Shown one piece after another: positions 33,305 to 47,367 of a DNA stretch of 64,000 nucleotides. The notes under the pieces are model-generated. The model worked only from the letters and a program-made list of their open reading frames with translations, made no database searches and was not told where the DNA came from. The first letter of the stretch is position 1, and every line of letters begins with the position of its first letter. The stretch is from Phycomyces blakesleeanus NRRL 1555(-) (lineage: Eukaryota; Mucoromycota; Mucoromycetes; Mucorales; Phycomycetaceae): positions 1,355,223 through 1,419,222 of the forward strand of contig NW_017265135.1 of the NCBI RefSeq assembly GCF_001638985.1. Direction: 5' to 3'. Made by a program: the position numbers and the translations under genes.

Positions 33305-36006
33305 CGAAGGTTTGACGGGAGTAGCGGAATTTTCGAAAGAAGAAGACGTGAGAGGTAAAAGGGGAAGGGACTAAATGCCAGGAATAATGTGTTGTATTAT
33401 GGGGCCTTTTGTTCTTTAACTTTAGAATTGATGGTATAAATTTCAGCTTTTGTTTCTGGTTTTATGGGATATACGCCACTAATTGAGGAACAAGAGCTAC
33501 TTTTAATCAATAAATTGTAACAATTGCTGTGGTGTGTATTGATCCTTCAAAGAAAGCCAACAGGAGATTAAGACTGGAAAAGGGATTGTGAATAGGAGGG
33601 AAAGAAGGAGATGTGAGGCTCTTTTTTTATATATTTATTTTTCCCTTGTCGGATATTCATCCATAGTTTCATTTGTTCCAATATTTTTTTTTCAACAACA
33701 ACAACAGCAACAAAAGGGACTCCGCTTAATATTCCCTTCTTCTGAACCAAAATGAATCGGTTTTCGCCACCCTGACCAATGCTAAATGATGTCTTTATGA
33801 ACTTTTTTTTGTATATTTATTTATGGTGATTTTGGTATATGAAAAAAAGGCATTGACTATAGGCCAAAATTGGTAAGTTGAAAGTGTATTAAAGGCAATA
33901 GAAATAGAGAATGATCCAGTCAGAAGTGCTGGATGACAAATATCGAGTTGTACGAAACCTTGATGGTGCTTCAAGATCAATTGTATCCTTTTTGATCATT
34001 GTTACCTTTCATGTTTTCATTTTCTTGGGCTTTAACTATGCAGCTCCGCTCTCCGGGTAAGAAAGAATAAAAATAAAAATAAAATCAAAAAAGAATTGTA
34101 GGCCTAAGATAAGAAAGGTAAGATGTGGCAGCTGGTTTGGGTGATTTACAGATCCTAGTACAAAGAAACGTCTAGTGGAACAAGTCAAAGTTTCACGATG
34201 ACCCGTAATTGGTGACCGTTGTGAATAATAATGACCAACGAAACTATTCTTTGGCTTTTTATTTTATGTTATTTCTGTCTTTGGTTTTCATAATATCATT
34301 AATCGAATCAGAGGGGTATATTCACTATACCAAAAAATAAAATAAAAAAAACCTACAATTTTGAGCTTTATAATATAAAACCCTTTGTCTTTACCATTTA
34401 ATTTTACTCATTTTTTTTGGAGGGAGAAAATATACGTACATCAGTAATATCGACAGCTCACAAATATCACAAAAAGAAAAAATCCAAGCACGAGTTTGAA
34501 TTACCATCATCTACCTTATTCTCGGGTACATCGTATATTAATATAGATAGATGCCCTGGTTTGAAGGCTATTAAGCTCAATCAGTCGACGATTCTTGCCA
34601 TTTGTCCCATACCTTTCGGCTTTCATACAAACAAAACATATTACACTCGTGAGAAAAACAATTACAGCTGACAGACACAAATCTATTCTTGTACAATAAC
34701 CTACCAATCAACCAACCAAAAGAGAAAAAGAAAAACTGAAAAACTGGAAAATGCTACCGAGGAAGCGGATAATACGGTTGAAAGAGTTGGCTATTCAGAG
34801 AACCACCTAGACATTGATTTCTTGGCATAACCTTTTTTCTTCTTCTTTCTATTTTATTTTGTCTCAAGGCATAAATTACTATTATTGGTATATGAGCGTA
34901 AAAAAAAGAGCGCTACTTTGCAAGTCTGTAAATCAAGTATGTGAATTAGGAAGCATTATGTGAAAATATGTACTTGGCTGTCAAATATGTAGCGAGTACG
35001 ATCGAAGCATAACTCTCAATGTATAGTAGATCTACATATCACAAATCTCGTCTCATCAAAGTAACCAAGTACCCCGTGGTGTCCACAGACATGCGAATCT
35101 GCTAAAGTGCCACAAGCATAAAGACACTTAATATTGATAAAGAAGGTCATATTAATGTGGGACTAAAAAAGAAACAGATATTGTAATATAGGTTTTCGTA
35201 TAAAACCGGCCAGATCCAATACATATAATTTTTTTTTTGAATTCAATGTTCTTTCTATCGTAACTGTCACCACCCTTTTTTAAATTTTATATATTATTTA
35301 TTCTCCTTTTCCACTATGAGAAAAAAACAAAGATGATCTAGAAGTCTATCTGAGTAACACAGGAGATAAAGGATATCGGACATTAATTCAAATCTATATC
35401 AAGATATACAGAAAGGCTGAAAGGCTAAAAGACTAAAAACTACCCTGTTGATTTATAACCTATTTCCACTATCTAACCTTATAAAATAATATGTTAATCA
35501 GCAAATGTAAAGATAGCGATATAGATAAATAGAAGGCTAAATATTCGAGTCACTCTTAGCTGTGATAGTATGAATATTGGAGAAATTACTTTTTTTTTTC
35601 CCTTACAAAATCCATATTATTTTTTGACCAGTAAACGTCAAAATAAAAGGCGATTTTAATAACCTTTCTACCAATTACCATCCAAGAAATGAGTCTAACA
35701 GCTATTCATAAAATATCAAAGGCGTGGGATTATGTGTTTTCATTTTTATTTTTATTTTTATTAACCAATTTTTTTCTCACAGAATTCAACTAGAAAGTAC
35801 GTCGAATCAAATAAAGGCTCATAGAAAGTCATTTGAATATTTACCGTATCAACTTATTGGATCCTCTACAGAGGATTGTTTTTTTTTTAAAATTTTTTTT
35901 CACTCTCTTGGAGCATAAAATTTATTTATTTTTAAATAGCATAAATCATTTTCAAGGCAGTACAATACAGTGTATAGGGTAAGAGTAACTAAACATCTCT
36001 CAATTT
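33305..36006. other. Intergenic, AT-rich
   Basis: No supported gene over 2.7 kb. ORFs at 33568-33980 and 34417-34707 lack conserved features, and several begin with non-ATG codons. This interval holds the permease promoter and the 3' flank of Lon. Confidence 0.5.
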
Positions 36007-39000
36007 CTAATCCTTCTTCTCATCCTTCTTCTCATCCTCTGCTAGTTCTTTTTGCCAGAGTCTTTCTACTTCCTCTTTTTCAACATCACCAAAGCAAACC
36101 TTGAAGACATCTGAATAGTAGTCTACAGGGATTCCCGTAATTCCCTTCTTCACATGAGCAGGAAGTTCTTCCCAGTCAGCTTGGTTGTCCTTGGGGAACA
36201 TAATAGTCGTCACATTCGAACGCTTGGCAGCAATAGTTTTCTCCTTGAGGCCGCCGATCTGCAAAACCTTGCCTGTCACGGTGAGTTCACCAGTCATGGC
36301 AATGTTGTGACTGATAGGTTTATTGAGAGCCAGAGAAATGAATGAAGTTGCCATGGTAATACCAGCAGAAGGACCTATATACAAAAGATAACGATAAGAC
36401 ACACTCTGTAAATTCTTGTGTACCATGTCACAAACAATCTACATTAGCTTACCATCTTTGGGTACTGCACCAGCTGGACAATGAAGGTGGAGGCGCGCCT
36501 TTTCAAAGAACTTGTTCTTAGGGAAACGGCTGGCCATCAGTGACTTTGCAAATGTATAGGCAATTGTTGTAGACTCCTTCATCACATCACCAAGCTGACC
36601 TGTGGTAGAAAGGTGGGGGCTAGATTTTGATGACAAAGACGATTCCAGAACAGACTCGATGTACAGAGATGAACCGCCTAATAGTATGCATCCGTTAAAA
36701 TCGCTTTTCAGTAATCCAAAATAGAAAAAAATAAAAAGAAGGCTTACCCATGCTAGTCCATGCTAGTCCCATAATAACACCTGGAGGGGTTTGCTCGTAA
36801 AGTCTATCAGAGTGGAAAATAGGAGGACCAACGTAATCCTTAAGGTTTCCAGCAGTAACCTCAACATGAACACTGTCCGGAACCTCTAGGCGCTTTCTCT
36901 CCTCCTGGGTCTTTTCTTGCCCAACTTCCTTTTCAGCTCCATGCTCAATAGCATGTTCAACCTTCTCTGGGTCATTGGATCGAACATCATCTTCCAATAC
37001 CTTGGGAGAATCTCCCTTTTGCTGCTCAAACTTGTCCTCACCAATGTCCTGTACAACCTTGAATGCCGCCTTTCTAAAGACCTTGTCGATATGCTTCTTC
37101 AGGTTACGAACACCACTTTCGCGACAGTAGCTCTTGATAAGTGTATCAACTGCTTCTTCAGTGAGGCTGACATCCACATGCTCAAGACCAGCCGACAACT
37201 TGGCTGCAGGTGCAAGGTACTTGGATGCAATAGCAGCCTTTTCTTCAGCAATGTATCCTGAAAGTTGAATGACTTCCATACGATCTAAAAGTGGTCCTGG
37301 AATGGTGTCGAGCACATTAGCAGTGCAGACAAACAGAACCTTGGAAAGGTCAACAGGCACATCCATGTAATGATCCAAGAAACTGCTGTTCTGCTCGGGG
37401 TCAAGCAACTCCAACAGAGCAGATGACGGATCACCTTGATGACCACGGCCAATCTTGTCAATCTCATCGATCAGGACCAGCGGGTTCTCTGTCTGGACTT
37501 TCTTGAGAGCTTGGATAACCTTTCCTGGCATAGCTCCAACATAGGTTCGTCTATGGCCCTTGATTTCGGCCACGTCTGTCAGTCCACCAACGGAGAAACG
37601 GTAGAACTCACGATCCAGTGCACGGGCAATACTCTTACCGATCGAAGTCTTACCAACACCAGGGGGACCTGAAAGACATATGATCTTGCCTTCAACTGAG
37701 CCGGTCAGCTTTCCTACTGCAATAAATTCGAGAATTCTATCCTTGACATCCTGAAGACCATAATGATCTTCATCAAGAACCTTCTTGGCATGTACAATAT
37801 TGTAGTTTTCTCTCGAGCGCTGACCCCATGGCACTTGAGTCAGCCAGTCAAGATAGTTACGAGTGACGTTGAACTCAGAAGCAGCAGGCTCCAGGTGGGC
37901 AAGTTTGTTGATCTCTTCATCAAACACTTTCTTGACACCAGCGGGCATAGCAAGTTTGGTGGCCTTTTCCTTGAATCCTTCTACCAACTTATCTTTTCCA
38001 TCGCTCTCAAGACCCAGCTCTTTCTTGATACCCTTCATTTGCTCCATCAGGTAATATTCACGCTGACGCTTAGCAATCTTAGTCTCAACTTCTTTGGAAA
38101 TCTTGTTCTGTAGTTGGGCATTCATCAACTCCTTCTTCAAAACCACCAGGGCTTTTTGAAGACGATCTTCCACCGGCAAGGTCTCCAGTACATCTTGTAA
38201 CTCAGCTTGCTCACCCGCAGACACGGCTGCAGCAAAATCGGCGAGCTTTGCAGGTTCCTCAAATACATTTCCGGCAGACTGAGACATGGAAAAGCTAGCA
38301 ATCTGGTCTCTGAACAAAGGGTTCAGGGATGCAATCTCCTTGAATACAGATACAATTTCGGACGTGATTGCACGGACTATTGGACTCTTCTTCGAATAAG
38401 GAGGATCAACTAAGTTATCCACATTACCAACTGAAACAGCATAGTCTTCTGCCAAAAATGCAGTTGCATATTGTGTATCCTTTGTGACAGCTCCATTTAT
38501 ATCAGCTACAGCAACACACACACAGAAAGAAAAAAGAAAGACCAAAATAAAAAATATTGGATTTTTATTAGTTTACCATTATCATAAAAAAAGTATTTAT
38601 TATTCCTACCTTGATGCTTCACGACGCGATCTTCTTTTGCCATTCCTGGTTCATGATCGGTTTTCATTATCTCCTCTTCCTTTGGAGTTTCTTCAGGCGT
38701 GCGCAGCAGTGGCTCGACTGCTGCAGGTTCGACGGCCGCAGGTTCTACAGCCGGATGTTCTACTCCCGCTATTTGCTCTGTTGGGGATGGTTTTACCGTG
38801 GCTGTACTATGCTTATTCATCATCGGCAAAAGTTCAGTCATCTTAATACGACGATGAGGATAGAGCACAGCTGTCAATCCACCATCCTCCTTCCCGTCTT
38901 TCCCTGCTGATGCCGGGAATACACTAGTGATTTGAGCAAATACACCAACAGGATGGATTTGATCTATGCTTGTGATTGTATCTACATCAAGCTTCTCGTC

Positions 39001-39615
39001 TTTCAAAAGAAATGCACCGATATAAGGTTGTCCTCTCTTGAGAAGCTCTTTAATTGCGGCTGTGACGTGAGGATCTTTGATGACAACAGCCTTGTAAAAG
39101 CCCGGAAAAAGAGGTCGTCTGGTGATAGGTAGGGCCAGAACCTGAGGATAAACGTCGGGGACGGTGGGTTTCTGTAACTGATTTTCGACTGTAGCACCTG
39201 GCGAGCCGGATGGTGGTTTTCCATCGTCCCAGCCATCGCCATTCTCACCTTGTCCACCAGCTGCAGCACCATTAGACGGTGGCAATCCAGAAGGATCATC
39301 GCTTGGATCACGCTCTTTGAGGTGCATAGTTGCTGACGTGTACGTCGATGCCGATCTGTTTGCCTGTCTTCTAATGGCAGCAGGGTTACGCAGAGGCTGG
39401 AGAGTTACAAAGATAGATTTAGAAGGACTGGCGCGTAATGAATGAGCGATTCCTTCGCCCCAAAAGGTGACAGACGGCGATGTCTGGTGAGAAGAAAATT
39501 GGCGGGAGCCTAGTGGCTTTGGTGCATTGCCACCCTGAAGCTGTGCAATCAAAGACTGGCTGGCCTTGGAACGAGGGATCGTCCTTGACACATGGACAAG
39601 AAAAGAATGATTCAT
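36007..39615 (-). CDS. PIM1: Mitochondrial ATP-dependent Lon protease
   Basis: Four exons (39615-38610, 38505-36748, 36677-36453, 36374-36007) give 1118 aa. The N-terminus is Arg/Ser-rich and free of acids for about 100 residues, as in a mitochondrial targeting peptide. The substrate-binding LON domain starts near [14 protein letters not shown]. The AAA+ module has Walker A GPPGVGKT and Walker [11 protein letters not shown]. The protease domain has the catalytic Ser in GPSAGIT and the catalytic Lys in [12 protein letters not shown]. Lon degrades misfolded matrix proteins and helps maintain mitochondrial DNA. The LON domain carries a low-complexity insert with repeated VEPAA (near 38730-38760), and a charged insert follows the AAA+ module. 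The tail ends in DEKKD repeats. The start at 39615 is the first ATG; upstream codons include no other ATG. Confidence 0.96.
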
Positions 39616-39983
39616 AAGACTTGATGATTCACACAAGAGGGGAACAAGACAAAAGACATTCCTGCTCCACTTGCAATTTATTCACGTCAATACAGCCGCT
39701 GATTGGCTAATAAAAACATCCTTGCTGACTACCCTGGCTCAAGCCTTTTTTTTATATAGAAGACAAAAAAAAAAGAAGAAGAGTCAGGGCTATCATAGCT
39801 TCAGTCGCGACAGAAGATTAGAGAAGAGAATATTCATTAATTCTGTACAGATGATATACAAAGAAGAAGAGAAGTGACGGGGAGGTACTAAGATAGAGTA
39901 ACGTAAAGTAAAGTAAAGTGAAATAGGGAAGTAGTGCTGAAGGGAAAAAAAAAGAAGAGAAAAAAAAACAAATTAAAGTGCAA
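39616..39983. other. Spacer between Lon and the TMEM184 gene
   Basis: About 370 bp, AT-rich with AAGAA and GTAAA repeats. No gene seen; it includes the upstream region of Lon. Confidence 0.5.
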
Positions 39984-41810
39984 TTAGAAATATCCTGGTG
40001 GAATATTTCTACCCTCGTGAGGTGAAAAGTGGTCTTTAGGTCGATTTGGATCAACCTGATCGCTTATAGAAAGAGACGTAGCTTGTGATGGCTGGGGTTC
40101 AGCAAGAGCGGGTCTTTGCTCAGAAGAGCTCTTTTGAAGAGGAGGAATAGGGAAATTATCTATGCTAGACCCCTGGTCCATTTTAATCCGGGTCATCTCA
40201 ATTTTAGTCTCATTTTTGTTACGGTCTACGCTGGTGGTTGTGTAAGAATGGTCGGCAAACGCAGGGTTCAAGGGTTCAAGGGGTATACTGTTGAATTGGC
40301 TCAACCGTGCGCTGTCTGGATCAACATAGACCTTTGACTGGTGTGCACGGGCAGGTTGACTAAGGGATGAAGGGTCATCCATATGTGTCACTTCATGAGC
40401 ATCAGGCTCGGCTCCCAAGAGGTCGAGTTGATCATCACTTAGGCGTCGTTGCTTGTGGAGCTTAATGCGTTTTTTGGCCAGTTCTACTGTTTCACCTCCA
40501 CACGAGAAAAGATCGATGAAGAAGTGAGGTATGAAACCCAAGAAGCTGTCAGCAAATGCATGCATATATCCATATCGCGTTTTGTCGGAATCGTCAAAAA
40601 TATCTTCCTTGAAATCCAACCCAAAGTATCGCTCCATAAGGGCAGCAACAAATACCATGACAGCGCAGATTAAGAGCACATAGTAACCGTTCTTGATAGC
40701 AGCAGCTGTCCACACAGTGCCTCCATTTGTAGGTACTTTGTCGTGGATCACCCCAAAATAGGTCATGATAGATAGTAGAATATCACCAAAATAAAAGATG
40801 ACCATGATAGGTCCCTTGACACACCAGAACATACCGTGTGCTCTGACCTTTCCCCTTTTCCATTCATCATTAAACACAGCAAGATAAGTAAATAGCGCCA
40901 TGAGAATTATGCTTAGAGAAATAAAACTGATCGTCGCCAGGTACAGATATGCACCATGTGGACTGAATTGACCGTCGCAATAGACACCTTTGATCTGGGC
41001 AAAGATTGAAATAAAAGAAGCAATTATATTCCTATTTTCATGGATTTAGTATTCAGTAGCTCTTCTTCTATATTTACTCCCTTTGAGCCAATTGAACTCA
41101 CCAAATAGGGAATTGAAAGACCAAGATATCTATAATAGCACGGAAATGAAGCCCCCATTTCGAGTTCCTATATTTATCAAAGGTCAGTGGAATCAATAAA
41201 TGGTATTTTTTTTGACAGTCGTAAAGTAAAGAAAGAAAATAGGAATTGATCTTTACAGATGGAATTTATAGATGCCCAGGACTTTGGTGTCCACTGCTAC
41301 CTTGACGTGATCATTTTCCTTGCGGTATCCTTCCAAATAGGACTGGAGACAGACAAAGAGGTTGTAGACTGCAAAAGACTCAACGATCTTGGCAAAAAAC
41401 ATGATAACTGTTGCATAATCGTACTTTAAATACGTCAGCCAGGCCAGGATCGCGTAGGCAGGTGGGTAGGCTAATACTCTCACTTTGTGTCGTTGAATTT
41501 TTGGTGTATAATAGTGTGTAAGATGGCGTGTAATGCTGTGAGCTGCGATAGTAAGTGATCCGAGTGTAAGAAATCCCGATACCAGCCATCCCCAGATGTG
41601 CATGTTGGAACTGTGAATCAAACTGCATTAGCAATGTGTTTTGGTAGATCATTGACTTACTCTGGATCAAGAATCAACTGTTTTAGATCAAAGTCTGGGT
41701 TACTATATTAATCGGTAGTTTGTGAGTAGAGTTGCCGGGAGGTTATTGAGAGCTGCTTACAATCCATCTTCGACAAGTCCACCGTGGGTTGGACAGGTGT
41801 GTTCTGACAT
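39984..41810 (-). CDS. TMEM184/Ost-alpha family membrane protein
   Basis: Five exons (41810-41761, 41702-41661, 41610-41257, 41167-41102, 41031-39984) give 519 aa. Seven hydrophobic segments are seen in the first 290 residues. Family blocks include the first segment WGWLVSGFLTLGS, RVLAYPPAYAILAW, FAKIVESFAVYNLFVCLQSY, GVYCDGQFSPHGAYLY, and a segment with FWCVKGPIMVIFYFGDILLS. The C-terminal half is cytosolic, polar and Pro/Ser-rich. The family includes organic-solute transporter alpha and plant LAZ1; fungal members are little studied and are linked to vacuolar or plasma membranes. The acceptor for the last exon at 41031 was chosen because the alternative AG at about 40999 would create a stop. 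Upstream in-frame TAG supports the start at 41810. Confidence 0.9.
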
Positions 41811-43895
41811 TCGTATGAGCGAGATCTAGACTCGAGAGAAAGAAGGTGCCTAAATACCCTTAATAAAAGAAAGAGTGAAAAGTGGAATCAAGCCTTATTA
41901 GAAAAAAACCATTAATTGTGTTACAGCTGAGATTTACCACGTGAGACAAATGCATCAAGGGTAAGCCAGCCACGTTTGAGGCTACGAGCAAGTGGAATGC
42001 CAAGCTAAAGATACAGTCTATGACTAAGAAATTCAAAGCATGGAATACCTATTTAGCTGCCTTGGCATCCGATTTACTCTTGTTTTATGAATAAATACTG
42101 CGTGTCTTACTAGAAAATAAACCAATATCGTGTTGGCAATATCAAGCCATACATTCAAGGTGACCCGGCTTAGCATTTTTCTTTTGATGCTAAGATTGTG
42201 CACTGTAACCTCAACCCAAAAATACACAGTGTTTTTGAAACTCGTTGGATTTTTATTTTTATTTTTCCTACAGCTGTAGTATCGATATTCTGCAATATAT
42301 ATATATTTATACATTGGATAATAAATACAATATTTCATTATAAATATACAATGACAATAGAAATAAGAACTAGAGGCGTTTAATGAATAGATAAAAATAA
42401 TTATAATCTTAAAAAAAGACTGGGCAGAATATTACCACAATTGAACTATGAGGCGCTTTCTCGATGGCCAATTTAGAAGTGAGGTTTAACTGCTCATATA
42501 ATCGCATTTTATGCTTTCCTAAGCTTCTGTTGCTTCTCAGGCTTATTAACGATTAGCAGAACATATTTCTCCTAACAGATCTTTATATAATACCCAAGAG
42601 AGTATCAGCTTCTCAGCAATTCAATGCATCTGTCACAAGAAATACCCCGCTGATGTCTATTGCAACTACAAAAAAATATTCCAAAATAAAGTAAGAAAAT
42701 AAGTAAAGCAAGCCTCCTTCACATTCCCCCTCTTTATTATTATTATTATTATTATTATTATAATTATGATTCTGATCATTATTCTGGATATTAATATTAG
42801 TATTATTAGTACTATGCCAGAATATACAGGTACTACAGACATACTTAAATATTAAATTGAATTTAATGGAGGATATAAGAGAAACTCTACAAATTAAAAG
42901 GTTTATTCATAGACATGAAATGTATTGCTTTCTGCGTGAGAAGTTCAACTGTAATATTTTTTGTGATATTAATAAAACCATATCCTATTCTAGTCTGTTC
43001 ATACGGCGCTTATAAAGTTATATATACATTTCAAAGAGAGCATAGATAGTATACATTACCTCAATATAATCATACAAAGGTCTTTAGTTTTTAACCTAGA
43101 TTATCTCAACTACCAAAGAAGATGTACCCCTTCTTTTTTTTCGCATGTCATAGGAGAGAAGAATAATATGTGCTAGTTCTTGGGAAGACATAGTCTCCCT
43201 TACCGATGTCCCAATACTCCTCCTTTACATTTGTGCTTCCTTTGATTTTCTTAGTTGGTGGGCAATTGAGTCTGTCCCACATAGAATGGCAACCGAGTTT
43301 GAAATAGACTTATGCGTGCAACAAAAAAATGATTTGCCTACTTTGGTTAATAAAAGCCAATTGTGTCTTTTTTAACTGTATGTCCCAAAATGAGCATGGA
43401 TCTAATTACTATTGGATCAAAATTAAAATATATCAAAATTAAAGGTTCCACCATAATATAACTCTTCTCACTGTCTAATTATGAGTGGAGAATCAGGCTA
43501 TATGTCTTGGCCATTAAGCACGTATGCTAATCAAATAGGGCAGCACGACGATCTGATGCCTAAATTTATTTGAAATTACTACTATTAACTATCCACCAGG
43601 TCAAAGTGGTGTAACTAATATATATTACTACTTCAATGTCCAATAGTCTTATAAGCAAACTAAAAAGAAATAATATTTCTAATGTTTCCCCCAAGCTTCT
43701 TTTCCTTTCCTCCTTTTTCTCTCTCTCTTTTCTTCTTCTTTTACATCCTATTCATTAAATTGTTCTAATTCAAGGTAAAATACCATCTTCAGATTAATAA
43801 ACAAAAGAGACCAACCTAATAATTTATTAAAAATAAATAAATAAGAAATACAATATCTTATCTTATTCGATTTCCTGATATAGTTTTTGTTCGCT
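41811..43895. other. Divergent intergenic between TMEM184 and chitin synthase
   Basis: This 2.1-kb spacer must contain both promoters. Minus-strand exon-like pieces at 42176-42111 and 42004-41938 have good splice signals and are discussed as a finding. An (ATT)n run lies near 42731-42762. A 30-codon ORF at 43481-43573 is unsupported. Confidence 0.5.
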
Positions 43896-44529
43896 ATGTA
43901 CAAAGAAAAATTCAACAAAGACTATTCAGTTCCTTCACCCATGCCAGCAAGGTCTCCGCCAATGACACGGTATAATGTAGATCAACACCCCCTCCAGAAT
44001 CCACAATATCCGAGCCAACAAACCTATCATCAAGACAATTCTTCTATCGGGCCATATAGCACACCGATCTCTGGAGATCGAATGAACCAACCTCTTATAT
44101 CAACTCCTGTTTATGATGGAGGCAGAACACCCACAGGTCCAGGCGTTCAGTTTGGCCAGCCAATGATGATGAATCAGCCAATGGGGTTTACAGAAGCACC
44201 TAGACGGCAAGCACGTCGCTACAAGACAGGTAAATATTGATATTGATATCCAGCTTTATATACTAATATACTAATTAAACTTTGATTTATTTAGTGCGAA
44301 AGGTAAAGCTGACAGGCGGAAATCTCGTTCTTGAGAATCCTGTGCCTACACGCTACCTGAACAATTTACCCCGGAAGGATAACAAGGAGTTTACTCACAT
44401 GCGATACACCGCTGCTACCTGCGATCCTTCTGATTTTGCAAGTGAGAACTATCGATTGAGACAAAATCTGATGAACCGACAGACAGAGCTCTTTATTGTC
44501 CTGACGATGTACAATGTAAGAATATCAGG

Positions 44530-44566
<37 letters not shown>

Positions 44567-46891
44567 AGCAGAAATATTGCAACGGCTGGTTGATTTATAA
44601 TACTGTTCCTATAGGAAGACGAAATATTGTTTTGCAGAACAATGCATGGCGTGATGAAAAACATTGCCAATTTGTGTTCTCGAAAACGATCTAAAAAATG
44701 GAACGAAAATGGCTGGGAGAAGATTGTGGTGTGTATCGTTTCGGACGGACGAGCCAAGATTCATCCGCGTACGTTATCTGTATTGGCTGCAATGGGTGTA
44801 TATCAAGATGGTATGGCCAAGAACGTGGTCGAAGGAAAGCCAGTAACAGCACATATTTATGAGGTAGGCTTACCTTTTTTTTAAAAAAAAAAAGTAATAA
44901 TAATTATAATAGTTTCCAAGCTTATTAATCTTTGGACCAACTTCCCCTTAAACATATTCCCATTTACGGACATCTTTATTATCAGCATACTACACAACTC
45001 TCGGTAGATTCCGATATGAATTTCAGAGGCTCTGAGAAAGGAATCGTACCATGTCAGATTCTGTTTTGTTTGAAGGAAAAGAATCAAAAGAAAATCAACT
45101 CTCATCGTTGGTTCTTTCAAGCCTTTGGCTCTCTTTTGAAACCAAACGTTTGCGTACTTTTGGATGTCGGAACTAAGCCAGGAGGGAACTCTATCTACAA
45201 CCTTTGGCGAGCATTTGATATCAACAAAAATGTGGCTGGTGCATGTGGTGAGATCAAGGCCATGTTGGGTCGTGGCGGAAGTGCGCTCTTAAACCCTCTC
45301 GTTGCTTCCCAGAACTTTGAATACAAGATGTCCAATATTCTCGACAAACCACTTGAATCCGTATTTGGACATATTTCTGTACTTCCTGGTGCGTTTTCAG
45401 CGTATCGGTATGAAGCGCTTCAAAATGACTCTAAAGGACATGGTCCGCTCGAAAAGTATTTCTTGGGTGAGAAGATGCATGGTAGTGATGCCGATATCTT
45501 TACAGCCAACATGTATCTTGCCGAGGATCGTATTCTGTGTTATGAGCTCGTGGCTAAACGAAAGGCTGCTTGGGTACTCCACTATGTGTCAAGTGCTTAT
45601 GGCGAGACCGATGTCCCTGATTCTGTAGCAGAGTTTATCTCTCAACGCCGAAGATGGCTCAATGGCTCATTCTTTGCTGGAATTTACTCAATGGTACACT
45701 GGCGCAAGGTTTGGAGCTCGGACCATAATATAATCCGAAAGTTCTTTTTCATGATCGAGGATCTTTACCAGCTTTTCAATCTCTTCTTCTCGTGGTTTGC
45801 CCTCGTAAGTGCCTTGTATATCTATTGTGTTTCGACTCGCTTTACTAATACCTAATCTTTTACATAATTAGGGAAACTTTTACTTGATCTTTTATATCAT
45901 GACCACTTCAATGTATTCCGATAGTCTGGATCCCAAACCATTCTCTCCTTACGTTGCTAGTATTCTCCATATAGTTCTTAATTATGTTTATGGTAAGTTT
46001 TAAGTACAATATTATTTATAAGAAAGTAATAGATAATATTGAAGATAAACAATCTAATGTGTATATAAATTTGTAGTTCTCCTTCTTGTTGTACAATTTA
46101 TCATTGCGATGGGTAACCGTCCTCAGGGTTTTCGATGGGCATATACTCTTATCATGGTTTTCTTTGCACTTTTGATGGGCTATATTCTGTTCTGTACTGT
46201 ATGGATTACATTCGTTGGAGTCCGGACAGCAGTTGACGCCGCCAAAGGAGCCGACAACATCATTCTAGCCCTACTAAACGAGGGATCATTCAAACAGGTC
46301 GTTATCTCTCTCTGCTCAACATACGTTATGTATTTTGTCGCCAGTGTTCTTTTCTTTGATCCTTGGCACATGTTTACCAGCTTTTTGCAATATATCTTTA
46401 TGTCGCCGAGCTACACAAACGTATTGAACATCTATGCTTTCTGCAACACTCACGATGTTTCTTGGGGTACAAAGGGCGACAATGCTGTATCCACCGATCT
46501 GGGTGTGGTCAAGGCCAAGCTGGACAAGGATGGCAATAACACTGTGGAAGTCGAATTGCCAACCGAGCAAAAGGATCTTAATGAACAATACGAAGAAGCT
46601 TGCTTAGACCTCAAGAAGATTGTTGTGGTAGCCAAGGAGCACCGTGATGCAAAGACAAAACAGGAAGATTACTACAAATCTTTCCGTACCCGCCTTGTGG
46701 TCACCTGGATTATTACCAATATGGCCCTGGTGGCTGGTATTACCAATAGTGAGATTCTGCAGTTGCTCGGTACATATCAACAGCGCAGTGTTGCCTATCT
46801 CGGCTTCATCCTCTGGTCTGTTGCTGGATTGTCAGCTTTTAGATTTATAGGCGCCATATTGTACTTGTTCATGAAAATCTTTACCGGATAA
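43896..46891 (+). CDS. CHS: Chitin synthase (division 1)
   Basis: Six exons (43896-44229, 44295-44515, 44615-44863, 44986-45804, 45872-45992, 46077-46891) give 852 aa, typical of class I-III enzymes. The N-terminal 110 residues are Pro/Gln-rich. The Chitin_synth_1N region begins at [18 protein letters not shown], and the catalytic GT2 domain has [23 protein letters not shown], the AEDRILC acid motif and [11 protein letters not shown]. Several C-terminal transmembrane segments follow ([10 protein letters not shown] onwards). The enzyme polymerises GlcNAc from UDP-GlcNAc at the plasma membrane and extrudes chitin into the wall. The exon 4 acceptor (ATCAG|CAT) restores the family sequence EHTTQLSVD. 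Start at 43896 is the first ATG in frame. The class within division 1 was not settled. Confidence 0.95.
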
Positions 46892-46938
46892 ACCAGTAAC
46901 ATTTATTTTTATTATCCTTTACACACATATACATACAT

Positions 46939-46972
<34 letters not shown>

Positions 46973-47367
46973 TTCTTAAAAGCAGGGAGGACGGTGCTGG
47001 TACACACTTTTTTTTTTAAAAAAAAGATCAAATAAAAAACAATCAACATCTTGGCATTATTATTAAAATACTAGAATCATTTTGATCAAATTTTTGACAG
47101 CCTCACACACATACACATGAATTGCACATACATTATTATCAATGGAACCAAGTGGTGATGTTAATAAATATGTTTTGTTGTTGTTTTTTTGCTAACAAGG
47201 ATAAAGTATGTTTGTTCTCCTCTTTTTAATGAAAGAAAGAAAAAAAGAAATAATAAGAGAAATAATAAGAGAGGCATAAAACAAAAGAGAGAGAGAGAGA
47301 GAGAAAGAAAAAAAAAAGATGAGGTTTTTGGTTCTATTTCATGAAGTTAGCTGTAGTTGAGGCATGC
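46892..47367. other. Convergent 3' intergenic
   Basis: Between the chitin synthase and the NIFK-like gene, whose 3' ends face each other. It holds (AC)n/(AT)n and GAGA runs and a T9A9 palindrome near 47009. No gene seen. Confidence 0.6.

Noticed and set aside
43481..43573. 30-codon ORF MSGESGYMSWPLSTYANQIG...
   Set aside because: Protein-like composition, but no splice partner or known family was found; too short to support.
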